From NCBI RefSeq assembly GCF_016820515.1, contig NZ_JADHDV010000002.1:1-64000 (forward strand): a DNA stretch of 64,000 nt. Reading direction: 5' to 3'. The notes below the pieces were generated by a model. That model did not search any database, was not told the origin of the DNA, and saw only the letters and a list, made by a program, of their open reading frames with translations. This DNA is from Pseudoxanthomonas beigongshangi (GTDB lineage: Bacteria; Pseudomonadota; Gammaproteobacteria; Xanthomonadales; Xanthomonadaceae). Positions 18,237 to 28,045 of this stretch are shown piece after piece (the first letter of the stretch is position 1; each line of letters opens with the position of its first letter). The position numbers and the translations under genes are program-made.

Positions 18237-20840
18237 TTACGCGGCGACGGTGTCCGCCACGTCCTTGTAGTCGGCGATCTGATCGAAGTTCATGTAGCGG
18301 TAGATCTGATCGCCGTTGGCGTTGATGACGCCGATGTCGGCCATGTACTCGGCCTTGGTCGGGATGCGGCCCAGGCGCGAGCAGATCGCCGCCAGTTCCG
18401 CCGACCCCAGGTAGACGTTCGAGTTCTTGCCCAGGCGGTTGGGGAAGTTGCGGGTGCTGGTGGAGAACACCGTGGCGCCCTCCTTCACCTGCGCCTGGTT
18501 GCCCATGCACAGCGAGCAGCCCGGCATTTCCATGCGTGCGCCGGCGGTGCCGAAAGTGCCGTAGTGGCCTTCCTTGGTCAGCTCGGCGGCATCCATCTTG
18601 GTCGGCGGCGCGACCCACAGCTTGGTCGGGATGTCGCGCTTGCCTTCCAGCAGCTTGGACGCGGCGCGGAAGTGGCCGATGTTGGTCATGCACGAACCGA
18701 TGAACACTTCGTCGATGACCGCGCCGGACACTTCCGACAGGGTCTTCACGTCGTCCGGATCGTTCGGGCAGGCCACGATCGGCTCGTGCACGTCGGCCAG
18801 GTCGATTTCGATGACCGCCGCGTACTCGGCGTCGGCATCGCCCTTGAGCAGTTGCGGGTCGGCCAGCCAGGCTTCCATCGCCTTGATGCGGCGCTGCAGG
18901 CTGCGCGGATCCTGGTAGCCCTCGGCGATCATCCACTTCAGCAGCGTGATGTTGCTGTTGATGTACTCGATGATCGGTTCCTTGTTGAGGTGCACCGTGC
19001 AGCCGGCGGCCGAGCGCTCGGCCGAGGCGTCGGACAGTTCGAACGCCTGTTCGACCTTCAGATCCGGCAGGCCTTCGATTTCCAGGATGCGGCCGGAGAA
19101 GATGTTCTTCTTGCCCTGCTTGGCGACCGTCAGCAGGCCCTGCTTGATGGCGTACAGCGGAATCGCGTTGACCAGATCGCGCAGGGTCACGCCCGGCTGC
19201 ATCTGGCCCTTGAAGCGAACCAGCACCGACTCGGGCATGTCCAGCGGCATCACCCCGGTGGCGGCGGCGAAGGCGACCAGGCCGGAGCCAGCCGGGAACG
19301 AGATGCCCACCGGGAAGCGGGTGTGCGAGTCGCCGCCGGTGCCGACGGTGTCGGGCAGCAGCATGCGGTTGAGCCAGCTATGGATCACGCCGTCGCCCGG
19401 ACGCAGCGAGATGCCGCCGCGGTTGCTGATGAAGGCCGGCAGTTCGTGGTGGGTCTTGACGTCGACCGGCTTCGGATAGGCGGCGGTGTGGCAGAACGAC
19501 TGCATCACCAGATCCGCGGAGAAGCCCAGGCAGGCCAGATCCTTCAGTTCGTCGCGGGTCATCGGGCCGGTAGTGTCCTGCGAACCCACCGAGGTCATCT
19601 TCGGCTCGCAATAGGTGCCCGGGCGGATGCCCGGCTGCACGCCGTTGACTTCGGGCAGGCCGCAGGCGCGGCCGACCATCTTCTGCGCCAGGGTGTAGCC
19701 CTTGCCGGTGTCGGCGGGGTTCTGCGGCAGACGGAACAGGGTCGACGCCGGCAGGCCCAGCGCCTCGCGCGCCTTGGCGGTCAGGCCGCGGCCGATGATC
19801 AGCGGGATGCGGCCACCGGCGCGTACCTCGTCGAACAGCACGTCGCTCTTGACCTGGAACTCGGCGATCACCTCGCCGTTCTTCAGCGCCTTGCCTTCAT
19901 ACGGACGCAGCTCGACCACGTCGCCCATGTCCATCTTCGACACGTCCAGTTCGATCGGCAGCGCGCCGGCGTCTTCCATCGTGTTGTAGAAAATCGGGGC
20001 GATCTTGCTGCCCAGGCAGACGCCGCCGAAACGCTTGTTCGGAATGAACGGGATGTCCTCGCCGGTCCACCACAGCACCGAGTTGGTGGCCGACTTGCGG
20101 CTGGAGCCGGTGCCGACCACGTCGCCGACGTAGGCGACCGGATGGCCCTTTTCGGTCAGCGACTGGATGAACGCGATCGGGCCGCGCTTGCCGTCTTCTT
20201 CCGGGGTGAACGGCGCGCCGTCGCGCTTGTTCTTCAGCATCGCCAGCGCGTGCATCGGGATGTCCGGCCGGGTGGTCGCGTCCGGCGCCGGCGACAGGTC
20301 GTCGGTGTTGGTCTCGCCCGGCACCTTGAACACGGTGACGGTCAGCGAGTGCGGCACTTCCGGACGGCTGGTGAACCATTCGGCGTCGGCCCAGCTCTGC
20401 AGCACCGACTGGGCATTGGCGTTGCCCTTCTGCGCCTTCTCCTGAACGTCGTGGAACGCGTCGAACATCAGCAGGGTGTGCTTGAGCGCGTTGGCGGCGA
20501 TGGTGCCGACCAAGGCGTCGTCCAGCAGTTCCACCAGCGGATGGATGTTGTAGCCGCCGAGCATGGTGCCCAGCAGTTCGGTGGCGCGCTCGCGGCTGAT
20601 CAGCGGGCACTGCTCGCTGCCGAAGGCGACCGCAGCCAGGTAGGAAGCCTTGACCTTGGCGGCGTCGTCGACGCCGGCGGGCACGCGATGGGTGATCAGG
20701 TCCAGCAGGAAGTCGCCCTCGCCGGCCGGCGGCGCCTTCAGCAGTTCGATGACCTCGGCGGTCTGCTGGGCCGACAGCGGCAGCGGCGGGATGCCCAGCG
20801 CGGCGCGCTCGGCTACGTGGTGGCGATAGGCTTCCAACAT
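18237..20840 (-). CDS. acnB: Aconitate hydratase B
   Basis: AcnB is the main aconitase of the citric acid cycle in many gammaproteobacteria (citrate to isocitrate, with a 4Fe-4S cluster). The 867-residue protein begins [22 protein letters not shown], the typical AcnB HEAT-like N-terminal domain, with GGAG as ribosome binding site. Cluster cysteines are seen in [11 protein letters not shown] and in [14 protein letters not shown] near the C terminus. The swivel-domain marker [12 protein letters not shown] is present. Length matches E. coli AcnB (865). It is separated from acnA by about 7.4 kb of accessory genes. Confidence 0.96.
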   Translation of the reverse strand: MLEAYRHHVAERAALGIPPLPLSAQQTAEVIELLKAPPAGEGDFLLDLITHRVPAGVDDAAKVKASYLAAVAFGSEQCPLISRERATELLGTMLGGYNIHPLVELLDDALVGTIAANALKHTLLMFDAFHDVQEKAQKGNANAQSVLQSWADAEWFTSRPEVPHSLTVTVFKVPGETNTDDLSPAPDATTRPDIPMHALAMLKNKRDGAPFTPEEDGKRGPIAFIQSLTEKGHPVAYVGDVVGTGSSRKSATNSVLWWTGEDIPFIPNKRFGGVCLGSKIAPIFYNTMEDAGALPIELDVSKMDMGDVVELRPYEGKALKNGEVIAEFQVKSDVLFDEVRAGGRIPLIIGRGLTAKAREALGLPASTLFRLPQNPADTGKGYTLAQKMVGRACGLPEVNGVQPGIRPGTYCEPKMTSVGSQDTTGPMTRDELKDLACLGFSADLVMQSFCHTAAYPKPVDVKTHHELPAFISNRGGISLRPGDGVIHSWLNRMLLPDTVGTGGDSHTRFPVGISFPAGSGLVAFAAATGVMPLDMPESVLVRFKGQMQPGVTLRDLVNAIPLYAIKQGLLTVAKQGKKNIFSGRILEIEGLPDLKVEQAFELSDASAERSAAGCTVHLNKEPIIEYINSNITLLKWMIAEGYQDPRSLQRRIKAMEAWLADPQLLKGDADAEYAAVIEIDLADVHEPIVACPNDPDDVKTLSEVSGAVIDEVFIGSCMTNIGHFRAASKLLEGKRDIPTKLWVAPPTKMDAAELTKEGHYGTFGTAGARMEMPGCSLCMGNQAQVKEGATVFSTSTRNFPNRLGKNSNVYLGSAELAAICSRLGRIPTKAEYMADIGVINANGDQIYRYMNFDQIADYKDVADTVAA

Positions 20841-20886
20841 GGTGACTCCGGAATGCGGTGAGGTGACGGGAAACAACGGGTGGGAC

Positions 20887-21291
20887 TTATTCCGCGGCGG
20901 GAACGATCAACTTCAGTCCCTTGAAGTATTCGCGGTAGAACCGATCGTCGCGGGTGATCAGGCCATTGCACTGGAGCAGCGCGTGGGCGCCGATCAGGAA
21001 ATCGGGCGCGGCACGGTGGCTGGCACCGTCGCGCTGGCGGTGGCGGCGCTGCATCTCGCCGGCGCGCAGCGCCGACTTGGCTTCCAGCGCGCTGAAACGG
21101 ATGCTCATCTCCTCCAGCACCGCCAGCGCCTCGGAACCATCGCGCAACGCGCTGCACACTTCGGCCAGCGCGACCTCGCAGATCACCACCGGTCCGGCGC
21201 TCAGGCATTGCCGCAGGCAGGCCTCGGCGGCGTCGGCCTGCGGACCGTCGGCCAGCAGGTCGATGAGGACGGAGGAATCCAGGGCGATCAT
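20887..21291 (-). CDS. vapC: VapC-like PIN-domain toxin
   Basis: A 134-residue PIN-domain ribonuclease of the VapC type. The four acidic active-site positions can be placed: Asp5 in [13 protein letters not shown], Glu in [10 protein letters not shown] (about residues 36-45), Asp in [13 protein letters not shown] (near 98) and Asp in [13 protein letters not shown]. The start at ATG 21291 lies 10 bases after the antitoxin stop, the usual vapB-vapC spacing. The cellular RNA target cannot be inferred. It sits immediately upstream of acnB and on the same strand, 46 bases away, so read-through is possible. Confidence 0.88.
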   Translation of the reverse strand: MIALDSSVLIDLLADGPQADAAEACLRQCLSAGPVVICEVALAEVCSALRDGSEALAVLEEMSIRFSALEAKSALRAGEMQRRHRQRDGASHRAAPDFLIGAHALLQCNGLITRDDRFYREYFKGLKLIVPAAE

Positions 21292-21301
21292 CGCGTCGGC
21301 C

Positions 21302-21547
21302 TCACTGTTCCGGCGTCTCGCCGGGCGAGTGGCCGCGCAGGGCGCGCATGGCCGCGTCGGTGCTGTCGAAACCGTCCAGCTTGAACCGGCCGCGGGCGCG
21401 CGAGATGGCATCGTCCACGCTCTTGCGCAGGATGATCCGGCTGCCTTCCAGTTCGACCTTGAGCACGCTGCCCTTGGTCAGGCCCAGGGCGTCACGCACG
21501 GCCTTGGGCAGGGTGATCTGGCCACGCTCGGCGACGGTCGCTTCCAT
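21302..21547 (-). CDS. vapB: AbrB/VapB-type antitoxin
   Basis: An 81-residue antitoxin. Residues 1-45 form the swapped-hairpin AbrB/SpoVT DNA-binding domain (MEATVAERGQITLPKAVRDA, then LGLTKGSVLKVELEGSRIILR); the rest (SVDDAISRARGRFKLDGFDS) is the flexible part that would block the PIN toxin. The start at ATG 21547 matches the family. A perfect palindrome overlaps the promoter directly upstream, as expected for autoregulation by the VapBC complex. Confidence 0.88.
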   Translation of the reverse strand: MEATVAERGQITLPKAVRDALGLTKGSVLKVELEGSRIILRKSVDDAISRARGRFKLDGFDSTDAAMRALRGHSPGETPEQ

Positions 21548-21561
21548 GGGCGGCTCCGGGA

Positions 21562-21602
21562 AAGTATGCACGAATTATACATACTTCCGGATGCATACCC
21601 AA
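21562..21602 (-). promoter_or_regulatory. vapBC promoter with overlapping operator
   Basis: On the minus strand TTGGGT (21597-21602) and TATAAT (21574-21579) are 17 bases apart, a good sigma70 promoter. A perfect inverted repeat, AAGTATG at 21562-21568 and CATACTT at 21580-21586 with an 11-base centre, straddles the -10 box. A further TATGCAT half-site lies in the spacer. Antitoxin bound here would block transcription. Confidence 0.75.
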
Positions 21603-21613
21603 GCGGACCCAGG

Positions 21614-21649
21614 CAACGGAAACGGGCCGTGAAGTCCGTCACAAGGCCC
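21614..21649 (-). terminator. Terminator after the porin operon
   Basis: On the minus strand GGGCC-TT-GTGA pairs with TCAC-GGCCC around CGGACT, followed by GTTTCCGTTG. The T content is modest, so this is a moderate call. It lies just past the porin stop and before the vapBC promoter. Confidence 0.5.
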
Positions 21650-21660
21650 TCGCCGCGAGC

Positions 21661-23103
21661 TCAGAACGCCAGTTGGAACCTCAGATTGACCGTATAGCCC
21701 CGATCCAGGCCCGGCCAGGCACCGGAACGGTTGTCGCTGCGCCAGCGCACCGCGTCCAGCATCACCCGGCTCCAGTCGTTCAGATACCAGTTGGTGCCGA
21801 CGGCCCAGCCACTGCCCTGCCCGCCGCCGGGCAGATCCCGGTAGTCGGCCGCCTCGTAACGGGCCTTCAGCTCCCAGGCACCCCCGCCTCCGGCGGTGAC
21901 CGGATCGGCGACCTTCACCCGCCCCCAGGTGCCCGCCTTGGCCGAGTACGCCGGACCGGCGCCCCGCAGGAACCAGCCCATCGACAACGCGTGGGCGTCG
22001 TGATGCCGGTGGTAGTCGCCACTGGCCTCGCGTCCCTTCAAGCTGCGCCGGCCCCATTCGGCATAGGCCCAGAACGGCCCGGAAAAGCCGGCCAGTTCCA
22101 GTCCATGGCCGTCGCCGCGCTCGGCCCCCTGCACGCGCCCGCTGCCGATCCGCACCTGATCGTTGAAGGGGCCGGCGATCGCCGCGCTGCGCAACACCCG
22201 CGCGGTGCCGCGGATCTCCTCGTGGAAGGCCCAGCCGCCCAGATGGAGGGTGGCGGCGTCCGTGCGCACCGGGTTCCAGTGCGCCCGCAGCGCGTAGGTC
22301 AGTCCGTCGTTGCCGTCGCCCGGGTTATCCAGGCTGTTGCCGCTGACCTGCAGCGCGGCATGCCAGTTCGCGCCGTGGATCTTCTGCATCACTCCCAATC
22401 CGAACGAACCGCGCTGCGGCATGATCACCGCACCGACCAGATTGCGGCTCTGGAACGGGGTGTTGGCCGTACTGCTGCTGCCATCCAGGCCGCGCTCGTT
22501 CAAGCGATGGCCCACGGAAAACTCCGCGTCATGGCCGAACAGGCGATGGTCGAAGGCCGCATACGCCGACTTCCACGCCACCGTGTTGCCGGCGAACTCC
22601 CCTTCCACTACGTAGCCCAGCGAGCCATGGCGACCTTCGACGCCCAGGCGCGCGGAGCGGATTTCGGCACCGGACAGATTCCGCCCTGCGTGATCGGAGC
22701 CGCCGGTGGACGAGGCATCGACGAAGAACCGGCCACGCGGGCGAAACCGCGCCTTGCCATCCGCGCTCGCGAATTCGGGAGCGCCCTTGGACCAGCTCAC
22801 TTTCGGTTGCCGCGCCTGGTCGGCTTCGAGCGTGGCCAGTCGCGCCTCCACGGAACCGGCATCCTGTGCCTGTCCGGCTGGCGTACCCTCGCCCGTCTCG
22901 TCTTCAAGCGCGGCCAGTCGCGCTTCCAGCGTCGCGATGCGCTGCGATTGCTGCTCGATCAAGCGGACCAGTCCGGCGGTCGATGCATCGGCGGAACCCG
23001 GGTGCCGGGCTGCTTCCTGCGCGCACGCCAGCAATGGCGCTCCACTCAGGGTCAACGTGATCGCGGCCGCCAGCCGGCGGGTATTGCCCACAAGGTTCGT
23101 CAT
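21661..23103 (-). CDS. OprO/OprP-like outer-membrane porin
   Basis: A 480-residue outer-membrane protein of the phosphate-selective porin O/P family. A signal peptide (residues 1-27, ending PLLACA) is followed by a coiled coil at about 40-90 (LVRLIEQQSQRIATLEARLA), which is typical of these trimers, then a beta barrel with FRPRGRFFVDASS, RSARLGVEGRHGSLGYVVEGEF and a C-terminal strand ending in Phe (VNLRFQLAF). GGAGA precedes ATG 23103. It is the last gene of the ABC/PrpF operon, 99 bases after the permease, so it may let the same substrate across the outer membrane. Family name alone does not show phosphate as substrate. Confidence 0.85.
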   Translation of the reverse strand: MTNLVGNTRRLAAAITLTLSGAPLLACAQEAARHPGSADASTAGLVRLIEQQSQRIATLEARLAALEDETGEGTPAGQAQDAGSVEARLATLEADQARQPKVSWSKGAPEFASADGKARFRPRGRFFVDASSTGGSDHAGRNLSGAEIRSARLGVEGRHGSLGYVVEGEFAGNTVAWKSAYAAFDHRLFGHDAEFSVGHRLNERGLDGSSSTANTPFQSRNLVGAVIMPQRGSFGLGVMQKIHGANWHAALQVSGNSLDNPGDGNDGLTYALRAHWNPVRTDAATLHLGGWAFHEEIRGTARVLRSAAIAGPFNDQVRIGSGRVQGAERGDGHGLELAGFSGPFWAYAEWGRRSLKGREASGDYHRHHDAHALSMGWFLRGAGPAYSAKAGTWGRVKVADPVTAGGGGAWELKARYEAADYRDLPGGGQGSGWAVGTNWYLNDWSRVMLDAVRWRSDNRSGAWPGLDRGYTVNLRFQLAF

Positions 23104-23202
23104 GGTCGGTTTCTCCAGGCAAGCCGCCACCCTCGGCATGGCTGCCGCCGGCAACGGTGGGAATGAGAGACCCGCGCCGGGACCGGCACGGGCCGGGAAA
23201 CG

Positions 23203-23976
23203 TCAGCGGTTCGCGCCCTGCGCGTCGGGACGCCAGGTGATGAGCCGGTTCTCGGCGACATCGAGGATGCGATCGATCACCAGGACGAACATCGCCAGGA
23301 TCACGATGCCGGCGAACACGCCGACCGCGTGGAAGTTGCCTTCGGCCTGCGCGATCAGATAACCCAGTCCGGCCGAGGCACCGAGATACTCGCCGATGAT
23401 CGCGCCCACCACCGCGAAACCCACGGAAGTGCGCAGCGAGGACAGGATCCAGCTCGCGGCGGCCGGAAAGTACACATGGCGCAACAGATCACGCCGGCTG
23501 GCCCCGAGGATGCGCGCGTTCGCCAGCACGGTGGGATTGACCTCGCGCACGCCCTGCATCGCATTGAAGAAGGTGATGAAGAACACCAGCGTCACCGCCA
23601 GCGCCACCTTCGACCACAGGCCCAGGCCCAGCCACAGCACGAAGATCGGCGCCAGCACCACGCGCGGAATCGCGTTGAAGCTCTTGATGAAGGGATCGAG
23701 GATCCGCGCCGCGGTTCGGTTCAATCCCAGCCAGACGCCGCCGACCACGCCCAGCACGGTGCCGATGACATAGCCCAGCGCGGTCTCGGTCAGGGTCACC
23801 GACACGTGCTTGTAGAAGCCGGTGTCGCTCAACCATTCGTACATCTGTCCAACGATGTCCCAGGGCGCCGGGAAGAAGAACGGGTCGATGACCCGTGTGG
23901 CCACGCCGGCCTGCCAGCCCCCGAACACCACCACCACCAGGGCGGCCTGGATCAGCCGCTCAGTCCCCGTACGCAT
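23203..23976 (-). CDS. ABC transporter permease, NitT/TauT family
   Basis: A 257-residue inner-membrane permease with about six helices. The EAA loop is seen as NARILGASRRDLLRHVYFPAAASWILSS type sequence (near residues 155-185), typical of SsuC/TauC/NrtB-type permeases. ATG 23976 lies inside the end of the ATPase gene (17-base overlap), so translation is coupled. It works with the ATPase upstream and the lipoprotein at 24834-25883. Relatives import sulfonates, nitrate, thiamine precursors or aromatic acids; the substrate here is unknown. Confidence 0.9.
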   Translation of the reverse strand: MRTGTERLIQAALVVVVFGGWQAGVATRVIDPFFFPAPWDIVGQMYEWLSDTGFYKHVSVTLTETALGYVIGTVLGVVGGVWLGLNRTAARILDPFIKSFNAIPRVVLAPIFVLWLGLGLWSKVALAVTLVFFITFFNAMQGVREVNPTVLANARILGASRRDLLRHVYFPAAASWILSSLRTSVGFAVVGAIIGEYLGASAGLGYLIAQAEGNFHAVGVFAGIVILAMFVLVIDRILDVAENRLITWRPDAQGANR

Positions 23977-24808
23977 AGCTTTTCTCCACTTCGCCCCGCA
24001 GGCAGGCCCAGATGTCGCGATACAGATCGGTGAAGCGCGGATCCAGCTTGATCTCGGCCACGTTGCGCGGCCGTTCCAGCGGCACATGGAAACTCTCCAC
24101 CACCCGGCTGCCGGGCCCCGACGCCAGCACCACCACCCGATCGCCCAGGGCAATGGCTTCTTCCAGATCATGGGTAATCAGGATCACCGAGCGCCGATCC
24201 TCCTGCCACAGGCGCAGCAGTTCGTTCTGCATGAGGTGGCGGGTATGGATGTCCAGCGCCGAGAACGGCTCGTCCATCAGGATCACCTTGGGCTTCACGA
24301 TCAGCGCCTGCGCCATCTGCACGCGCTTGCGCTGTCCGCCCGAAAGTTGGTGCGGGTAACGGTTTTCGAAACCGGACAGTCCGACCTTGGCCAGCCAATC
24401 GCGCGCGCGCCGGCCCCGTTCGACCGCGGGCACGCCGCGGAAACGCAGGCCCAGTTCAACGTTTTCCAGCGCGGTCTTCCACGGCAGCAGCGCATCCTGC
24501 TGGAACAGGTAGCCCACGCTGTCCTGCACGCCGGCCACCGCGCGCCCGTCGATGGCCACGCCGCCGGATGCCGGCGCCAGCAAGCCCGCCACCGCATTGA
24601 GGATGGTGCTCTTGCCGCAGCCCGTGGGGCCGACGATGGCCAGGAATTCGCCGTCGCCGACCCGGATGTCGACATCGCGCACGGCGACGAAGTCGCCGAA
24701 CGCCATCGTCATCCGTTCGATCGCGACCATCGTGCGGGGTGGTTCGGCGACCGCGATGGCCGCCGCTGGCGCGTCCTGGTGCGGACGCGCCGGTGCAATT
24801 GCTGTCAT
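23960..24808 (-). CDS. ABC transporter ATP-binding protein, NitT/TauT family
   Basis: A 282-residue ATPase. Walker A GPTGCGKST is near residue 61, the Q loop in YLFQQDALLPWKTALENV, the signature LSGGQRKRVQMAQAL, Walker B VILMDEPFSALD and the switch His in LITHDLEEA. The LPWKT sequence after the Q loop is characteristic of the SsuB/TauB/NrtD group. The ribosome binding site is GGGAGGG ahead of ATG 24808. It overlaps the permease gene by 17 bases and follows the binding-protein gene by 25 bases. Confidence 0.92.
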   Translation of the reverse strand: MTAIAPARPHQDAPAAAIAVAEPPRTMVAIERMTMAFGDFVAVRDVDIRVGDGEFLAIVGPTGCGKSTILNAVAGLLAPASGGVAIDGRAVAGVQDSVGYLFQQDALLPWKTALENVELGLRFRGVPAVERGRRARDWLAKVGLSGFENRYPHQLSGGQRKRVQMAQALIVKPKVILMDEPFSALDIHTRHLMQNELLRLWQEDRRSVILITHDLEEAIALGDRVVVLASGPGSRVVESFHVPLERPRNVAEIKLDPRFTDLYRDIWACLRGEVEKSYAYGD

Positions 24809-24833
24809 GACATTGCCCTCCCAGACAAGATCG

Positions 24834-25883
24834 TCAGTGTTTCGCCGAGTCCTGCTCGACGAATCGGTTGGTATACGTACGCGCCAGATCGACCTTGGCC
24901 GCGGCGACATCGGGATTGAATTCGCTGAGTACGGCCAGTGGCGTGGCCATGTCGGCTTCCGTGAAGCGGCCGTCGACGGAGAAGATGCTGCGGGCCGCTT
25001 CCACCGCCTTGGCATAGGTGGCGCGATCGCCGGAGACGTAGCTGTCGGGAAGCGCGGCGACGATGGCGTCGGCGCTGCTTTCGGCGATGAACTTCAGGGC
25101 CCGCTGTTCGGCGCGGACGATCTTCCCGATGGCCTCGGGATTCGCATCGATGAAGGATTGCTGCGCGTACAGCACCGAAGTCGGATAGAGGCCGCCGTAG
25201 ACCTCGCGCGCGCCCGCATCGCTGCGCGCGTCGATGAGGATCCGGCCGATGCCGCGCTCCTGGATCAGGGTCGCCGCCGGGTCGTAATTGACCAGCAGGT
25301 CGACCTTGCCCTGCTGCAGCGCGGCCACCGCCGCCGCGCCGGAACCCACGCCGATCAGCGACACTTCCGACACCGGGATGCCGTGCCGTTCCAGGTAATA
25401 GCGGACGAAGAAATCCGAGGACGACCCCGGCGCGGTGATGCCCACGCGCGCGCCACGGATGGTGTCCGGCCTGGCCGGATCGAAACGGCTGTCGTTGCCG
25501 CCGGCCAGCACCAGTCCGGAATTGCGCGACAGCAATACGAAGGCCGTGACCGACTTGCCCTTGGCCTGCATCTGGATGGTGTGATCGTAGAAACCCACCG
25601 CCACGTCGGTGGAACCGGCCACCAGCGCCTGCAGCACCTTGGAGCCGCCCTGGGCGAAGTTCTCGGTGCGCACCTTCAGGCCCTCGTCCTTGAAGTAGCC
25701 CTGGGCGTCGGCGATGAAGAACGGCAGGTTGTTGAGGTTGTAGGAACCGACGCTGATGCGCACTTCCTGCTCGCCCTGCGCCGGCGTGCCGCCTTCCGCC
25801 CCGCCTCCCGGCGCGGATGCGCCACCGCAACCACCCAACAGCAACAGCGCCGTCGCGCCGATACCCAGCATTGTCTTGTACAT
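24834..25883 (-). CDS. ABC transporter substrate-binding lipoprotein, NitT/TauT family
   Basis: A 349-residue lipoprotein: the signal MYKTMLGIGATALLLLGGC has a lipobox (LGGC) with Cys19 as the lipidated residue. The mature part has the SsuA/NMT1-like fold (VRISVGSYNLNNLPFFIADA, then QGYFKDEGL, ALVAGSTDVAVGFYDHTI, GARVGITAPGSSSDFFVRYYL), consistent with capture of a small anion in the periplasm. The ligand cannot be read from sequence. It lies between prpF-like and the ATPase gene, all on the minus strand with short gaps. Confidence 0.9.
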   Translation of the reverse strand: MYKTMLGIGATALLLLGGCGGASAPGGGAEGGTPAQGEQEVRISVGSYNLNNLPFFIADAQGYFKDEGLKVRTENFAQGGSKVLQALVAGSTDVAVGFYDHTIQMQAKGKSVTAFVLLSRNSGLVLAGGNDSRFDPARPDTIRGARVGITAPGSSSDFFVRYYLERHGIPVSEVSLIGVGSGAAAVAALQQGKVDLLVNYDPAATLIQERGIGRILIDARSDAGAREVYGGLYPTSVLYAQQSFIDANPEAIGKIVRAEQRALKFIAESSADAIVAALPDSYVSGDRATYAKAVEAARSIFSVDGRFTEADMATPLAVLSEFNPDVAAAKVDLARTYTNRFVEQDSAKH

Positions 25884-25936
25884 GTTCCCCTCCCGGAGCG
25901 TTGGTGAATCGGAATGTGGCCGCGTCGCGGGCCGGC

Positions 25937-27052
25937 TCAGGCCGCCTGGCTGCGCCGCGCGTCCCGGCGCGACTCGTTGGCGAACACGCGGCCCTCGAAC
26001 AGGCGTCGCGCCGTACGCACGACGCTGGCCACGACGGGCGCGTCCGGAGCGTCGCGCTCCAGCGTCACTTCCAGGCATCCGCCCGGATGTTCCAGCAGCA
26101 GCGGGCCGACGGTTTCCCTCCGTCCCGCCAGCGCATGCGCGACGGTACCGTCGGTCACGGTAGCGGTCGCGATGCCGACACCACCGGTGATGGCCAATGC
26201 GCTGTGGCATTGATGCGGCATGAAATAGCGCACCCGCAGCGCGGCGCCGGAGTCCGAACGCGACAGCAGCACCGGCTTGGGAATCACCCGTTCGCCGGCG
26301 TCGGCGATGCCCATCCGCCGACCTGCCTCGATCCGGATGGCTTCCAGGCGGCGCAACAGCGCTGCGTCGGCATTCAACCGCGCCGGCGATTCATCGCCCG
26401 ACAGGCCAAGGTCCGAGGCCTGCATCAGCACCATCGGAATCGCGCAGTCCACGCAACTGACATCCACGCCGTCGATCCGTTCGCGTGGCGTGCCGGTGGG
26501 CAACAGCGCGCCGGTGCGGGTTCCCGCCGCGTCCAGGAACGACAACGTGATCGGCGCGGCCTGCCCCGGCACACCGGCGATGCGGGTGTCGCCGCGATAG
26601 GACACCCTGCCCTGCGGGGTCTGCACGGTGGCGCGGATCAGCTTGCCGGTGTTGACGTTGTGGATGCACACCTGGGTCTGGGGATGGCGGGCGGCCACAA
26701 GACCGGCTTCAATCGCGAACGGCGCCACCGCCGCGAGCATGTTTCCGCAATTGGGACTGGTATCCACGATCTGGCGGTCATTCACCACCTGGGCGAACAG
26801 GTAATCGACGTCGGCATCCCGGCGACTGGCGCGATCGACAATGGCGACCTTGCTGGAGAGCGCGTTGCCGCCGCCGATGCCGTCAATCTGCAGCGGATGA
26901 CCGGCCCCCATCACCGCCAGCAGGATGCGGTCGCGCAGCGCCGGTTCCGTGGGCAGATCCGATGCGAGAAAGAACGGCCCCTTCGAAGTGCCGCCGCGCA
27001 TGAGCACGCAAGGCAGGCTGAGCAGGTCATTCGAATCGGCGGCCGGATCCAT
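25937..27052 (-). CDS. PrpF-family isomerase/tautomerase
   Basis: A 371-residue protein of the PrpF family (diaminopimelate-epimerase fold). Family members isomerise unsaturated tricarboxylates: PrpF acts on 2-methyl-aconitate and GalD on 4-oxalomesaconate. The family hallmark LPCVLMRGGTSKGPFF is at residues 13-28, IDGIGGGNALSSKVAIV near 56, and the catalytic-Cys segment DTSPNCGNMLAAV near 98-110. It is the first gene of an operon with an ABC importer and porin and diverges from a LysR gene. No prpB, prpC or acnD, and no gallate dioxygenase, lies in the window, so the substrate is undefined; GalD-like is as likely as PrpF-like. Confidence 0.85.
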   Translation of the reverse strand: MDPAADSNDLLSLPCVLMRGGTSKGPFFLASDLPTEPALRDRILLAVMGAGHPLQIDGIGGGNALSSKVAIVDRASRRDADVDYLFAQVVNDRQIVDTSPNCGNMLAAVAPFAIEAGLVAARHPQTQVCIHNVNTGKLIRATVQTPQGRVSYRGDTRIAGVPGQAAPITLSFLDAAGTRTGALLPTGTPRERIDGVDVSCVDCAIPMVLMQASDLGLSGDESPARLNADAALLRRLEAIRIEAGRRMGIADAGERVIPKPVLLSRSDSGAALRVRYFMPHQCHSALAITGGVGIATATVTDGTVAHALAGRRETVGPLLLEHPGGCLEVTLERDAPDAPVVASVVRTARRLFEGRVFANESRRDARRSQAA

Positions 27053-27106
27053 GCAAAAATCACATTAATTCAAGAACATGATTCGATACTGGCATGGGCA
27101 CGGCCG

Positions 27107-27123
27107 ATTTGAGAATTGCAAAT
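27107..27123. promoter_or_regulatory. Palindrome between prpF-like and lysR
   Basis: ATTTG-AGAATTG-CAAAT is a 17-base inverted repeat containing a T-N11-A core, the usual LysR-type binding pattern. It lies 20 bases ahead of the lysR ATG and about 55 bases ahead of the divergent operon. Confidence 0.5.
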
Positions 27124-27143
27124 TTTTCGATTATTGATAGGCC

Positions 27144-28043
27144 ATGAGCATCAATTGCGAAATCCTCGACCTGCGTGCATTCCTGTTGGTGAGCGAAACC
27201 CGCAGCTTCCATCGCGCCGCGGAAACCCTGCATCTTTCCCAGCCCGCGCTCAGCCGGCGCATCCAGAAGCTCGAACAGAACGTCGGTGCCCCCTTGCTGG
27301 AGCGGACCACCCGCCATGTCGTGCCGACAGCGCTCGGGCAGGACCTGCTGCCGCTGGTGAGGCGACTCATCGAAGAGTTCGACGGCTCGCTGTTTTCATT
27401 GCGTGGCAGCGACCAGCATCGTGGCGGGCAGGTCACCATCGCCTGCCTGCCGACCGCGGCGTTCTACTTCCTGCCCAGCGTCATCGCGCGCTTCCAGCAG
27501 GACCATCCGCAGGTGCGCTTCCGCATCCTGGATCTTCCCGCCACCGAGGGTCTGCAATCGGTGGAACGCGGTGAAGTCGAGTTCGGCATCAACTTCATGG
27601 GGGCTTCGGATCCGGATCTGATTTTCGACACACTGGTGGAGGATCCGTTCGTGCTGGCCTGCCGGCGCGATCATCCGCTCGCCCGCAAGCGCAAGGTGAG
27701 CTGGAGCGACCTGGCGCCGCACCGGCTCATCACCGTGCACCGCACCAGCGGCAACCGCACCCTGCTCGATGGCGCGCTGGCGCGCGAGAACCTGCGGCTG
27801 AACTGGTTCTACGAGGTCACCCACCTGTCCACCTCGCTCGGGCTGGTCGAAGCCGGCGTCGGCATCTCGGTATTGCCGAAGATGGCCACGCCGCGCGGCG
27901 AACATGCCACCCTGGTGACGCGCCCGCTCGCCAATCCGGTGGTTTCGCGGACGATCGGCGTGGTGCGTCGCCGCGGCGCGCAGCTGTCACCGGTGGCCGA
28001 GGAGTTCCTGCATACCCTCAAGCGCCTCTGGAAGGGAGGATGA
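27144..28043 (+). CDS. LysR-family regulator of the PrpF/ABC operon
   Basis: A 299-residue LysR-type regulator. The winged helix-turn-helix ([20 protein letters not shown], then [16 protein letters not shown]) is at residues 12-48 and the effector domain begins near 92 ([19 protein letters not shown]). It diverges from the PrpF/ABC/porin operon over 91 AT-rich bases carrying a palindrome, so it very likely controls that operon. The inducer may be the transported compound or its isomer. Confidence 0.9.
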   Translation: MSINCEILDLRAFLLVSETRSFHRAAETLHLSQPALSRRIQKLEQNVGAPLLERTTRHVVPTALGQDLLPLVRRLIEEFDGSLFSLRGSDQHRGGQVTIACLPTAAFYFLPSVIARFQQDHPQVRFRILDLPATEGLQSVERGEVEFGINFMGASDPDLIFDTLVEDPFVLACRRDHPLARKRKVSWSDLAPHRLITVHRTSGNRTLLDGALARENLRLNWFYEVTHLSTSLGLVEAGVGISVLPKMATPRGEHATLVTRPLANPVVSRTIGVVRRRGAQLSPVAEEFLHTLKRLWKGG

Positions 28044-28045
28044 AC

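Noticed and set aside
21661-23103. Phosphate-specific uptake role for the porin
   Set aside because: The OprO/P family name does not establish the substrate; there are no pst or pho genes nearby and the operon context points to an organic acid.
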